A program made the position numbers and the translations under genes. A stretch of DNA of 62,731 nt from Nostoc sp. FACHB-973 (lineage in GTDB: Bacteria; Cyanobacteriota; Cyanobacteriia; Cyanobacteriales; Nostocaceae). The notes under the pieces are model-generated. The model made no database searches. It saw only the letters and a program-made list of their open reading frames with translations, and was not told the DNA's origin. This document shows positions 43,063 to 53,515 of the stretch, piece after piece. The first letter of the stretch is position 1; each line of letters starts with the position of its first letter. The stretch spans positions 1-62,731 of the forward strand of contig NZ_JACJSJ010000047.1 of the NCBI RefSeq assembly GCF_014698115.1, read 5' to 3'.

Positions 43063-44235
43063 TTAATCTAAATTTTTCAAAATAATATGTTTTTTTAAAT
43101 CAAAATCAATTACACCTTGTTCTTGTAATTTGCCCATCAATCGTGTAATTGTTACCCTCGTAGTACAACAAGCACTAGCAATATCTTCATGAGTTAAACG
43201 AACACTTAAGCGAGTTCCCTCTGGTACAGTTTCACCGATTTCGCGTTTCAAAAGTTGTAATAAATAGTGTAGGCGTTCCTGTACCCGTCGTCTTCCAGAA
43301 ATGACTAAAAAAGATTCTGTTTGCTGTAAGCGCTGATTAATTTTTGGTAAAAAAGTATGACTCAGAGTTGGAGAAGCTGCTACTTCTGCTGCGTAAATTG
43401 ACACCAACTCAACATCACAAAGGGCTACTGCTTGGTAAATGTTTAGAGAAGTCAAACTAGTACCAAAAACCATTTCTGCTGTTGCCAACCCTAATAGTAC
43501 TTCTTCGCCGGTTTCGCAGTAAGTACTTAGCTTGACCAAACCTTGGCAAACATACCAAATTACTAGTGGGTTAAGAGGGATAGTTTCTCCTTTAGAATAT
43601 TTATGCACCGGATGACCAGGAAACAGGTCGCTGCTATTATTCTTGACTACTGTTGATTCTAAAGGTTGACGTTCAGAAATATCACGTAGCATCCAGCGCA
43701 AAAAAGTTGCTTTTCCCTCCGAATTAGGGACAACAAGCACTGTTAAAGCTGCATCAAACAACTCGCCATGACTTTGTTGCAAATGTATTAATAACTCTTT
43801 ACCTCTGACTGATTGGGATAGTTGGATAAGTTCATTGCGAATTTTTTGACGTTCTTCTAGAGGGACAAAATTAATCATTGATTTGCCCACTAGAAAATGC
43901 TTTGAAACATTGAACAACTTAGCTGCTGTGTGGTTAGCTTCTTGAATGATACCTTCTGTATTAGTCACTAAATAGCCATCTGGCGCCAACTCGAATAAAT
44001 CTTGGTAGTGTTGGCGTTCTGCTTCTAGCCAATTCCGTGTTTGTATTAGTTCTTCGTTTTGTTGATACAATTCCTCTGCTGCTAACTGCACTATCTTTGA
44101 GGTGTTATAGAGTTCCTTAAAAGCCTGTGGCAGAAGATCTGGTGGAATCCAAGGCAATACACTAGCAGTTTGGTATAAATCTGCTAAACGCTTGTGCAAT
44201 ACTTCTGCGCGTTGGATAAATTTTTCTATGTTCAC
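43063..44235 (-). CDS. PAS-domain transcriptional regulator of the CRP/FNR family
   Basis: 390 residues. An N-terminal helical segment (about 1-80, with LAAEELYQQNEELIQTRNWL coiled coil) leads to a PAS domain (about 80-195: DLFELAPDGYLVTNTEGIIQ, LRDISERQ). A cyclic-nucleotide-binding-like beta barrel follows (about 215-310: GETIPLNPLVIWYVCQGLVK, LGLATAEMVFG), then a CRP-type winged helix (LTHEDIASACCTTRVTITRLMGKLQEQGVI, split). It probably senses a small molecule or redox signal through PAS and binds DNA. Residues for cAMP binding are not obvious. Confidence 0.9.
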   Translation of the reverse strand: MNIEKFIQRAEVLHKRLADLYQTASVLPWIPPDLLPQAFKELYNTSKIVQLAAEELYQQNEELIQTRNWLEAERQHYQDLFELAPDGYLVTNTEGIIQEANHTAAKLFNVSKHFLVGKSMINFVPLEERQKIRNELIQLSQSVRGKELLIHLQQSHGELFDAALTVLVVPNSEGKATFLRWMLRDISERQPLESTVVKNNSSDLFPGHPVHKYSKGETIPLNPLVIWYVCQGLVKLSTYCETGEEVLLGLATAEMVFGTSLTSLNIYQAVALCDVELVSIYAAEVAASPTLSHTFLPKINQRLQQTESFLVISGRRRVQERLHYLLQLLKREIGETVPEGTRLSVRLTHEDIASACCTTRVTITRLMGKLQEQGVIDFDLKKHIILKNLD

Positions 44236-45109
44236 CTTAAATTCCCGCTACTTACTTGCAGAGGTTGAGCAAAAAAATCTATTAGGTAAAGAGTTGGAAA
44301 ATTGCAGCATTTATGATTTTGTTGAGTGATAAATTTAAATTTCATGAAGCTGCAATTCTTGTTCCATTTAATTTATAACAATACCTTGAATAAAGGTTTA
44401 CGACAATTTTTGTCTGAAAATACTACAGGTCATTCAGTTTTTTAAATGACACACATCTCAATTAGGTCTAGAGATTCAATTTATATTGTATTTAAAAATT
44501 GCTTACTAATCATTAATATTTTTGGGAAACGTAGACTTTTTCAGTGTATAGCGTATAGCATTTTGCTAAGTATTACTTCTACCTTTAGTAGTAGAATTCA
44601 ATAAAGTCAGTTAAATACGAATTTGTAAATCAACTGATTAGACAGTCAAAATTATGACTAGGAGATAAATTAGATCGGACAAGACACTCCAAAAAAGTCG
44701 ATTTCAACCTTAAGTTCTCACTGTTGTTTAATGCGCTTTGTCACTCCTTTAATAATTAAGTATTAATGATAATTGTTTCCATTATTACCAAACTTCCATC
44801 ACAAGAATCAAGCCACTACTACCAAAGGTATATAATCTAAGTTAAGTTTATTTGTGTTCCTCTATACGTTTTATATCAATAAATTATCGAGAGATATCGT
44901 TCTGATACAAACAAAAGTAAGACTACAGAGAACAAGCAATAGTCGAACTACTACATCTTCAATAAAATAGGTGTTACAATCTCAGAAAAATTGTATAGAA
45001 AGACACGCACAAACTTAACAATTATCCGCTTCTTTAGTTAGAGGATAAATGAACTACTAAGCTGGTGTAATTTAACAATGCGTAACAGCTTATCAACGCG
45101 CAAGTTATT
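44236..45109. other. Long intergenic region, no protein gene seen
   Basis: About 870 bp, AT-rich. No credible coding frame. The right end leads into a terminator-like hairpin at 45110, so a non-coding transcript is possible. Confidence 0.5.
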
Positions 45110-45170
45110 AGGAGTGATAGATGAGGTGTAAATAATATCAAATCTCGTCACTCCTTTTTATCTTTTTTTT
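45110..45170 (+). terminator. Rho-independent-type terminator with no upstream gene on the same strand
   Basis: AGGAGTGA (45110-45117) pairs with TCACTCCT (45148-45155), with further inner pairing, followed by TTTTTATCTTTTTTTT. The nearest gene to the left is on the opposite strand. Confidence 0.6.
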
Positions 45171-45187
45171 ATTATTCATCAAAGACC

Positions 45188-45380
45188 TAACCCCCTTACC
45201 CCCTTCCCGATGCGGGAAGGGGGAATTCAAAGCCTCTCTCGGCATCGAGGAGAGGGGTTTTTAGTATACTTTATGACTTTTCAAACATCCTTTCATCAAT
45301 TTTGATTAATCAAAATTCGGTGGGTTTAAGTCCCCGGCTTCAATAAGCCGCAAGTTTTGTGGCGGGGTCTAAATCCCCGT
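45188..45380. repeat. Cluster of GC-rich dispersed hairpins
   Basis: CCCCCTTCCCG-ATG-CGGGAAGGGGG at about 45199-45225, CCTCTCTCGGCATCGAGGAG at about 45232-45252 followed by a T run, and CCGGCTTCAATAAGCCG plus GGGGTCTAAATCCCC at about 45334-45380. These are typical dispersed palindromes with no ORF. Confidence 0.7.
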
Positions 45381-45674
45381 TACAAAACTGTACTTGCAAC
45401 TTGCGACTTCTTTAATCTAGGTAGTTCTAAGGACGCCTCCACCGACTTAAAACAAGTGGCGTTTTAGGAACCTAGCAAGATCCTGTAGGATAACCCAACA
45501 CTAAGATATCTCCGCCTAATCACTGTATCAAAAAAAATCTCTGCGTCCCTGCGTCAGTCTAAATGATAAGTATTCAACAGCACATAGTACAACTAACTAG
45601 ATGTACTTAATATTACTAATTACGGAAACTTTGTGATATCTTGTCATTTTAGACATCTGAACTACATCAATTCA

Positions 45675-46418
45675 ATGCTTTATCACCGTAAATTGCCCAA
45701 ATATCTGGCATTTCTATTTTTATCAGTAGTATTGGGTGCTGATTTACCAATTACTCAAGTTTTTGCCCAAACTACTATACAGTCATCTATTGGTAAAAGT
45801 GTGACATTTACATGCAATGACACTGAGACAACTATCAAAAATAAAAATGGCCCCAGAGTGACTGTTGGCCAAAGAACCATCTACATTGGTTATCAGCAAG
45901 TATCATCTCAAAACAAAGACCCTCGCATCATTACTTTTCAGAATGGCCTGAAGAAATGGTGTCGCAGTGATTACGAAACAACCAATGATGATGGTACAGG
46001 CTATGGATTACTTTGGGATGGAGGAAACGTTTTGTATGGCGTTTTCTCTTCCACTGGTAGCCAGCCTGGTAATGATTTTCGACGCTTTGCTACTGGTCGT
46101 TGGCTACCTAGTTATGGCAGTGGTGGCGGTCCGAAAGTCGCAGTTATAGCAAAAATTAATCCAGAAAATGGTAGCGTTTACTATGCCACATTTCTGACTG
46201 CGAAAAAGGCTAATGATGGTAAAACAAACTCTTTAGTTGTCACCGGATTATCATGGAATGGCGTCAATTTGACCGTCAAGGCAGATTCGTGGTGGACTCC
46301 ACGTCGCGCTAATACAAATCCTATGACTTGTTCTGGTTCATCACCTTATAAATATACAGGCATATTCACTGGAGATTTGACAAAGGTAAACTCAGCTTCA
46401 GCAGTTACCTGTAGTTAA
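45675..46418 (+). CDS. Secreted protein of unknown function
   Basis: 247 residues from ATG 45675, chosen because it gives a signal peptide (LPKYLAFLFLSVVLGADLP, cleavage after VFAQ); the frame is open to GTG 45633. The mature protein has alternating strands, conserved-looking motifs such as FTCNDTETTIKN, WCRSDYETTNDDGTGYGLLW and DSWWTPRR, and three or four Cys that could form disulfides. No family recognised. It converges on the large kinase gene. Confidence 0.7.
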   Translation: MLYHRKLPKYLAFLFLSVVLGADLPITQVFAQTTIQSSIGKSVTFTCNDTETTIKNKNGPRVTVGQRTIYIGYQQVSSQNKDPRIITFQNGLKKWCRSDYETTNDDGTGYGLLWDGGNVLYGVFSSTGSQPGNDFRRFATGRWLPSYGSGGGPKVAVIAKINPENGSVYYATFLTAKKANDGKTNSLVVTGLSWNGVNLTVKADSWWTPRRANTNPMTCSGSSPYKYTGIFTGDLTKVNSASAVTCS

Positions 46419-46457
46419 AATGACTGGAACAATTTTTTGGCGATCGCTAACTTCTGT

Positions 46458-49400
46458 TTATTCTGCTTTAGCGGGTAAACTGATGATAAATTCTGTTCCT
46501 CGATCAAGGGTCGAGTTGACATGAATTGAACCACCATGTTTTTCGATGACAATTTGATGAGCGATCGCCAATCCTAATCCTGTTCCTTTCCCAACGGCTT
46601 TAGTAGTAAATAAATGGTCAAAAATCTTTTGTTTTACTTCTTCGCTCATTCCTTTACCATTATCAGCAATGGCAATTTTAACTAGATTATTTTCGACGGA
46701 GGTTGTAATCGTAATGCAGTTAGGATTAGCTTGAATATCTCGAAAACTGCGTCCGGTGTTAAATTCATCCAAGGCATCAATAGCGTTTGCGATCAGATTC
46801 ATAAATACTTGATTTAATTGACCAGGAAAACATTCTACTTCAGGCAAATCACCGTAGTTAGTGATAACTTCAATGGCGGGACGTTGTTCATTCGCCTTGA
46901 GACGATGTTTCAAAATTAAAATTGTACTGTCGATACCTTCATGGATGTTAAATGGGACTTTGTAATCTCGATCAGCACGGGAGAATGTTCTTAAACTAAT
47001 GCTAATATTTGTTAATCTGTCGCACGCCATCGTCATGGAGTCAAGCATTTTGGGTAAGTCTTCTAAGCTATAATCCAAGTCGATTTCTTCGGCGTGGTCC
47101 ATGATTTCTTCACTTTTGTTGGGGAAACTTTCTTGATAGAGTTTCAAATGTTCAACAATATCAGCAATGGTGGGTTTAGCTTGTTGGATACTGGCATAAA
47201 TAAAACCGAGGGGATTATTGATTTCATGAGCCACCCCAGCGACTAAGTTACCCAACGCAGACATCTTTTCACTTTGGATAATTTGTAATTGCGCTTGTTG
47301 CAGGGCGGCTTGGGCTTGTTTGCGTTCAGTAATATCACGCACATTAGCAAGAATCATGGGTTGCCGATTTAGGGTGATGCAACGCAGAGAAACCTCGACG
47401 TTGAAGAGGGAACCATCATGGGGTCGTTTTGCCTGCCACTCAGTTGTCAGGGTTTTACCCATGATTGCTTGCTCCCACAACATAGAAAGTTGATCGAAGG
47501 GATTTTCTGGGCCGGAGTAATCTTTGGCAATTGATAGGGTTTTCGCCTCTTCTCGGCTCACATGAAAAATCTGAAGCATTTGATCGTTAACATCTATGAT
47601 TGTGCCGTCTAAGGCGTGGATGAAAATAGCATCATGGGCATTATCAAAAATAGTCCGCAGATCTTGCTGCGATCGCTCAATAGCCACTTTGGTAGTTTTG
47701 AGATCGCTAAAAAGTCGGGCGTTTTCCAGGGAAATGGCAGCTTGGGTGCAGAGGAAATTGAGAATCAGCAAGCGATCGCTTGTAAATACCCCAGCAGTTG
47801 ATTGATTTTTGAGGTAAAGAATTCCGATTAACTGCCCTTGATTGAGAATTGGTAAACACAGAACACTCTTGGGCTGGCATTGCAGCAAATACTCATCAAT
47901 GACAGGTAAATCGGTTTGCAAATTTTCGATCGCCACCACTGATTGCGTTCGTTTGACGTACTGAATCAATTTAATGGGAACGTTAGAATGACCTTCTAAA
48001 GGTTCAAAGCAGATTTCTGTTGTTTCCAGGGTGGAAATCGCTCTCACCTCCCAAGTTTCATCTTGGGGCAAGATCAATACACATTTGTCGGCTCCAGAAT
48101 TTTGTAAAATAATTTGGGTAAGTTGCTGGAGCAGTTGATCAAGTTCGATGGTGCTGGAGATAACTTGAGCGGCTTTGATCGCTGAGACAAAATCTAGGGT
48201 ATCGGAAATGCTGGAGTTGGCACTAGAGGTTATGGTTGAGGAGTTAGTAATCCTAGTTACGGTTTCTAGGATATTGAAACTAGTTTTGAGTTGCTGTAAG
48301 ATCGGCTGGAGCAGTTGGGGATAGCGGGTTTCCAGATCAGCCACCTTAGCTTTTGCCCCCCAACGGGCATAGCAGTAATACGCCTCAATCATGTATGCCT
48401 GAGCGACTTTGGCTTTACCCCAATCAAGATAGAATTTGGCGGCGAGTTCGTTGGCGAGGGCTTCTTCATTCAGGAATTGGTTTTCTTTGGCAAGTTGAAT
48501 TGCCCGATCGTAGTATTCCAGTGCTGCTAATTTTTGCCCCAGTACGCGATACCGTTCTGCTTCTACCAACAGAAACTTATGTTGGTAATTCATCGGGGCA
48601 TAGAACCCCCATTTCTTCAACTTTTGCTGATTCGCCTGAATGGCCTTGAGGATTTGCTGGCGTTCTTTTAAGGTTGCAGTGGCGTAAATTGCCAGTTGTG
48701 CCAGAGAATCATAAAAGTAGTGCAGCACCGTTGGCAGTGAGGAAACGCAGTTATCAAAGTAGGGTTTAGCAGCATTGGCCTTCTCAACTGCGGCGACATA
48801 CTGCCCGAACAAATAATGCAGATGCTGTTGACAAACGTAACTAAAAAATAGTCCTGTGCGATCGCTCGCCGCTATCTGGGCAGGAATATCTTCAGCCACC
48901 TGATAGCTCTCACCAGACAAGCAACTTGCATCGCTGGCATGACCCAGAAGATTTAAGGTCGCTTGATGGTATATCTTGATGTAGAGTGAGCCGTTTTTTT
49001 GGTTGAAAGGAGCGATCGCTGCGATCAAAGAACGAATCCCTGGTTCTGCTTCCTGTAAGTTCTGCCCTGTCCAGTAGCGATTGTAAGAATGAACCAAAGC
49101 TGCCCAAGCAGCATATTCGACATCTCCCGTTTCTAAACCGCTCTGGTAAGCTGCTAACAGTGCTGGCATTGTATCTGTAATGCGATCGCGCCAATGACTA
49201 ATAAATGTATAAGTCATAAATAGCACTTTGGCTCTCAAATCCGTGGCATTAAACCGCTCTAGTAATTGCAGCGCCAGTTGTCCAAACTTATAGCCTCCTT
49301 CAATATCCATGAGGATGCCACAGAGGATTAATCCATACCAAGCATAGCCAAAAGCTGATAGGGCAGTATTACCGTGCCGTACAGACAAATTAACCCGCTC

Positions 49401-52253
49401 AAATACCAATAGCGGCATCAACTTCGGAGCGCAAAGATAGGCAGCAGAGGCAGCACTAGAAAGAATTCGCATCGCTGCCAATTTGTTAGCATCGGTCATA
49501 TTGGGTAGATTTACAAGCTGTTCTGGTTTTTTGTTACCGATAATCAACTTGGTTTTGGCTAAACCCAGCAATACTTGAGCCTGAGTCGGGTGCTTGGGCA
49601 GCCGAATCTCAAACTGCCCAAGCACATCAATTGCAGTATAAATAGCTTCCTGGGGCTGACCTTGGGCAAGGTAAGCTAGGATTTGAATCTCGTAGGCACC
49701 AACTTTGTCATACAATTGTTTTGCTTGTTGCAAAATCACCGTAATTAGCTGTTCCACCTGTTCAAATTGGCTACACAAATACGCTGCTTCGGCTGCTAAA
49801 TTGTGCAGTGCCAGCGTTAGAGTATATTGTTCTTGCCAGCTATCGTCTGGTAAGCTGTGAATACCTATGTTGACCAATACAAATGCTGTCTGAAAGGCTG
49901 CGGCTGCTTTTGCCGTTTTCCCCGCCTGTAAGTTGAGGGAAGCTAATTCATAACGGGCCTGGCGATCGCAGATTAAATCCTGAGCAAAGTTGAAATGACC
50001 AACAATATCAAAAATCCTTTCCTGACGTTGAATTTCACTACTTTCTTGTAGCAACAATTGCCCGATTTTTAGGTGAGTGGCTTGTTTTTGATCTTCTAGA
50101 ATTAAAGAATAGGCGGACTGCTGGACGCGATCGTGCAGAAACCGATAAATGGGATTCGCTGCTGTGTGAGATACTGAGGTACTGTCAGACTGAATAAAAA
50201 ACTTATATATTTCCTGATTGGGAATAATCAAACCTTCTTGTAAGGCTTTCCATAAATCAACTGCCGCAGTTTCTGGAGATTGCTCAGAGATGATCGCCAA
50301 AGTCTGCAAATCAAACTGCGCCCCAATACAAGCGGCTAATTTGAGAATATTCTGAGTCTTGGCAGGCAATTTCTGCAATTGTAATGCCATAAACTCCACC
50401 ACATCATCAGTGAGAGCTAAAGCTCTGATTTGAGCAATATCACACTGCCAATATCGTGTTTCCCAATTAAAAATAATCTGTTCATCTTCATGCAGTGCTT
50501 TCAGAAATTGCGTTGCAAAAAATGGGTTTCCTTTGGTTTTTTGAATCACTAATTCGGTTAGGGGTTGAGCCAGGGACAACTCGCAATTGAGGGTATCTGC
50601 CACCAACCGATTCATCTCCACTAAACTCAATGGTGACAGAGTAATTGTGTTCACAATTACACCAGCTTTCGCAATTTCATCGACTGTCAAGATAAATGGA
50701 TGTACAGGCGAAACTTCATTATCCCGATAAGCACCCAAGATTAATAAATGTCCTGTTCCTGACATTAATAATTGCAGCAATTTCAGTGATGCGGAATCTG
50801 CCCACTGCAAATCATCTAAAAACATCACCAAGGGATGTTCAAGACTTGTGAAAATTTGCACAAATTTCTGCATCACCAGATTAAAGCGATTTTGGGCAGC
50901 AGTTGCTGATAGTTCTGTGGCTGGTGGTTGAGTGCCAATAATGCGTTCTAATTCAGGAATTACCTCAATTAAAACTTGTCCATTGTCGCCAACAGCTTCG
51001 AGAATCTTGGTTTTCCAAGTTTGCAATTGTGCATCAGATTCCGATAGTAATTGCCCCATCAAATTCCGAAAGGCTTGGACAAAGGCACTAAAGGGAATAT
51101 TCCGTTTAAATTGGTCGTATTTGCCTTTAATAAAATAACCACGTTGGCGGACAATGGGTTTATTAACTTCATTGACAACCGCAGTTTTCCCAATCCCCGA
51201 AAAACCAGCCACCAGCATCATTTCTACCCCCCTTAGTCCCGATTCAGGGGGGTTAGCGACTCTTTCAAATGCTTGGAGGAGGGTTTGTACTTCAGTTTCT
51301 CGACCGTAGAGTTTTTCGGGAATCAGGAAGCGATCGCTAATATCTCCCTCTCCCAGTGCAAAAGGTTTAATTGTTGCTGTTTTTTGTAATTGTTCTAGAC
51401 AAATTTTTAAATCATGTTTAATTCCTAATGCACTTTGATAGCGATCCTCGGCATTCTTCGCCATCAACTTGCTAATGATTTCAGATAAAATTAATGGGAT
51501 ATGGAAATTAATCTGATTGACTGGAATGGGAGTTTTAGCTAAATGGCAATGTACTAACTCCATTGGATCTTCAGAGATAAATGGTAATTGTCCCGTTAAT
51601 AATTCATAGAAGGTGACACCTAATGAGTAGAAGTCACTGCGGTAGTCAATTAAGCGGTTCATCCGTCCCGTTTGCTCTGGAGAAAGATAGGCGAGAGTTC
51701 CTTCTAGGGTATTGGTATTTTGAATTTCTTGGGTTTCTCGTGGTAGTAGAGATGCAATACTAAAATCAATTAATTTAACTTCTTTTGTTTGCGGATTAAT
51801 TAAAATATTGCTGGGTTTAATATCTTTATGAATAATCTGTTCACGATACAATATATCTAAGGTATTGCATAGTGCGATCGCTATTTCTAAAAACTCCCCT
51901 AAAGAAAGTCTGTTTTCTTGTTTGATTACCCATTCATGAAGAGAAATTCCCCCAAAATCTTCCATTATCAACATATAGCTATTTTGATAATGTTCTAGGC
52001 TATAGGTTTGGATAATGCTGGGAGAGTTGAGATTTTTGGCAATAGTGTACTGATTGCGAAACTGCACCAATTCGCTAAAGTTTGGATAGTCATTTTTTAG
52101 TAGCTTGATAACTACAGGTAACTGGTCATGGCTGCGGATAGCCCGATATACTAAGGTGCGACTGCCAGAATAAACTGTTGCCACAATTTGATAGTTGGAA
52201 ATTTGCAAAGTAGTACTAATACTGCTATTTTTTTCAGAGTTATTAATGTTCAT
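46458..52253 (-). CDS. Ser/Thr-His multidomain kinase (HstK type)
   Basis: 1931 residues. Ser/Thr kinase domain about 15-290 (HKDIKPSNILI near 140, DFS in place of DFG, TLAYLSPEQTGR). AAA-type ATPase about 315-560 (Walker A AGFSGIGKTAVV near 354, MFLDDLQWAD). A long helical TPR-like region about 600-1330. GAF about 1350-1510. PAS about 1530-1640. Histidine kinase: H box GVAHEINNP near 1675, N box NLIANAIDALDE near 1821, G boxes ADNGKGM and GKGTGLGLA near 1890. This architecture matches the dual kinases of heterocystous cyanobacteria. It has no receiver domain, so it should phosphorylate a separate regulator. Decayed relatives follow upstream at 52318 and 52662. Confidence 0.93.
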   Translation of the reverse strand: MNINNSEKNSSISTTLQISNYQIVATVYSGSRTLVYRAIRSHDQLPVVIKLLKNDYPNFSELVQFRNQYTIAKNLNSPSIIQTYSLEHYQNSYMLIMEDFGGISLHEWVIKQENRLSLGEFLEIAIALCNTLDILYREQIIHKDIKPSNILINPQTKEVKLIDFSIASLLPRETQEIQNTNTLEGTLAYLSPEQTGRMNRLIDYRSDFYSLGVTFYELLTGQLPFISEDPMELVHCHLAKTPIPVNQINFHIPLILSEIISKLMAKNAEDRYQSALGIKHDLKICLEQLQKTATIKPFALGEGDISDRFLIPEKLYGRETEVQTLLQAFERVANPPESGLRGVEMMLVAGFSGIGKTAVVNEVNKPIVRQRGYFIKGKYDQFKRNIPFSAFVQAFRNLMGQLLSESDAQLQTWKTKILEAVGDNGQVLIEVIPELERIIGTQPPATELSATAAQNRFNLVMQKFVQIFTSLEHPLVMFLDDLQWADSASLKLLQLLMSGTGHLLILGAYRDNEVSPVHPFILTVDEIAKAGVIVNTITLSPLSLVEMNRLVADTLNCELSLAQPLTELVIQKTKGNPFFATQFLKALHEDEQIIFNWETRYWQCDIAQIRALALTDDVVEFMALQLQKLPAKTQNILKLAACIGAQFDLQTLAIISEQSPETAAVDLWKALQEGLIIPNQEIYKFFIQSDSTSVSHTAANPIYRFLHDRVQQSAYSLILEDQKQATHLKIGQLLLQESSEIQRQERIFDIVGHFNFAQDLICDRQARYELASLNLQAGKTAKAAAAFQTAFVLVNIGIHSLPDDSWQEQYTLTLALHNLAAEAAYLCSQFEQVEQLITVILQQAKQLYDKVGAYEIQILAYLAQGQPQEAIYTAIDVLGQFEIRLPKHPTQAQVLLGLAKTKLIIGNKKPEQLVNLPNMTDANKLAAMRILSSAASAAYLCAPKLMPLLVFERVNLSVRHGNTALSAFGYAWYGLILCGILMDIEGGYKFGQLALQLLERFNATDLRAKVLFMTYTFISHWRDRITDTMPALLAAYQSGLETGDVEYAAWAALVHSYNRYWTGQNLQEAEPGIRSLIAAIAPFNQKNGSLYIKIYHQATLNLLGHASDASCLSGESYQVAEDIPAQIAASDRTGLFFSYVCQQHLHYLFGQYVAAVEKANAAKPYFDNCVSSLPTVLHYFYDSLAQLAIYATATLKERQQILKAIQANQQKLKKWGFYAPMNYQHKFLLVEAERYRVLGQKLAALEYYDRAIQLAKENQFLNEEALANELAAKFYLDWGKAKVAQAYMIEAYYCYARWGAKAKVADLETRYPQLLQPILQQLKTSFNILETVTRITNSSTITSSANSSISDTLDFVSAIKAAQVISSTIELDQLLQQLTQIILQNSGADKCVLILPQDETWEVRAISTLETTEICFEPLEGHSNVPIKLIQYVKRTQSVVAIENLQTDLPVIDEYLLQCQPKSVLCLPILNQGQLIGILYLKNQSTAGVFTSDRLLILNFLCTQAAISLENARLFSDLKTTKVAIERSQQDLRTIFDNAHDAIFIHALDGTIIDVNDQMLQIFHVSREEAKTLSIAKDYSGPENPFDQLSMLWEQAIMGKTLTTEWQAKRPHDGSLFNVEVSLRCITLNRQPMILANVRDITERKQAQAALQQAQLQIIQSEKMSALGNLVAGVAHEINNPLGFIYASIQQAKPTIADIVEHLKLYQESFPNKSEEIMDHAEEIDLDYSLEDLPKMLDSMTMACDRLTNISISLRTFSRADRDYKVPFNIHEGIDSTILILKHRLKANEQRPAIEVITNYGDLPEVECFPGQLNQVFMNLIANAIDALDEFNTGRSFRDIQANPNCITITTSVENNLVKIAIADNGKGMSEEVKQKIFDHLFTTKAVGKGTGLGLAIAHQIVIEKHGGSIHVNSTLDRGTEFIISLPAKAE

Positions 52254-52317
52254 TCTGGTTGGAAAATTGATGGTAATTGGTTAGTTAAATGAGTCTCAAT
52301 AATAGGGAAAAAGAAAC

Positions 52318-52425
52318 TGGTTTATCTGCTTTAGTGGGTAAAGTGATGATAAATTCTGTGCTTTGACGTGAATTGAAGCACCATGTTTTTTGACGACAAT
52401 TTGCTGAGCGATCGCCTAATACCGT
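52318..52425 (-). pseudogene. Remnant of a kinase 3' end
   Basis: DNA closely parallels the last 110 bp coding for the ATPase domain of the 1931-residue kinase (TCTGCTTTAGTGGGTAAAGT, GATGATAAATTCTGT, GCACCATGTTTTT, GAGCGATCGCC) but is broken by small deletions. It is a decayed duplicate. Confidence 0.7.
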
Positions 52426-52661
52426 TCAGCTAAGGAAATTTATCGGTTGAGGTAGGCAGGGGGACAAAAAAAAGCTTTATCTAAACCGTATTGCTCGATA
52501 CCCTCGATTAACCAGCGTTCTGGAACCATTGTAGAGTTCTTCAGTTATGCGATATCCGTAAATATTGACAAGAATGCTAACCACCATACTGCTAAATCCT
52601 AACAACTTCTGGATTTAGTATTCCCAGATATATAAAGTTTGTTCTAAACACGAGCAAAAAT

Positions 52662-53260
52662 TTACACCGGAATTTCAATAATAAATTCTGTACCTTCACC
52701 CAGAACTGAGTTAAAACTCAATTTTCCGCTGTGGGTTTCTTCAATGATTTGACGAGCGATCGCCAATCCTAATCCCGTTCCTTTACCAACAGGTTTCGTA
52801 GTAAATAAATGGTCAAAAATCTTTTGTTTTACTTCTTCATTCATCCCTTTACCATTATCAGCATTGATTTCATGTGCCACCCCTGCTACGAGATTTCCCA
52901 GCGCCGACATTTTTTCACTCTGCACCAGTTGCATTTGGGTACGCTGAAGTTCTACGAGTGCTTGTTCTAGATTTTGTTTTTGTTGTTTGAGTTCGTCTTG
53001 TGCTTGCTTACGTAATGTAGTCAACAGCTCCCAGTTCAAAACCTGTGACTTTGTTCACCGATTCAGACAGGGCGGTAATAAAGATAATCGGAATATTTTG
53101 GGTTTTTGCATTGGCTTTGATGCGCTGGCATGTTTGAAAGCCATCCATCCCTGGCATCATCACGTCCAGTAAAATCAAAAACACAGGAGTATGTTCTAAT
53201 TGCTGTAAGGCGCTTTCACCACTCGTAGCGATCGCCAAACAAGCCGCAGAACTCCACAAA
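52662..53260 (-). pseudogene. Decayed REC-histidine kinase with internal deletions
   Basis: Two frames. The first (from about 53260) is a receiver fragment lacking its N terminus: ATSGESALQQL, LILLDVMMPGMDGF, PIIFITAL, GFELGAVDYIT then stop. The second (53039-52662) has a coiled coil and the H box GNLVAGVAHEIN fused directly to the G1 box ADNGKGMNEE, then GKGTGLGLA and a normal end. The deletion removes the rest of the dimerisation domain and the N box, some 130-150 residues. A second deletion with a shift joins receiver to kinase. Confidence 0.85.
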
Positions 53261-53375
53261 GGAGAAATTACAGTCCATAGCCGGGTGGGTTATGGGCAAC
53301 GTTCACCGTCAAACTACCTCATGTGAATTCGGTATTGCGATCGCTAGGTTAAACAATGTACGATAAACTCCCTAG

Positions 53376-53462
53376 TTTTAGATCCCCCTAAATCCCCCGA
53401 TAAATTGGGGGATTTAGATTCCGGTTCCCCTCTTTTTAAGAAGGGTTAGGGGGGATCTAAAA
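53376..53462. repeat. Nested inverted repeat TTTTAGATCCCCC
   Basis: TTTTAGATCCCCC (53376 on) pairs with GGGGGATCTAAAA (to 53462). An inner CTAAATCCCCC/GGGGGATTTAG hairpin lies within. Dispersed palindrome type, about 50 bp upstream of tsaB. Confidence 0.85.
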
Positions 53463-53515
53463 GTGCCTAAAGTCACAGCGAAACACTTTTCAAACAACCT
53501 CTAAATTTATAGTTC

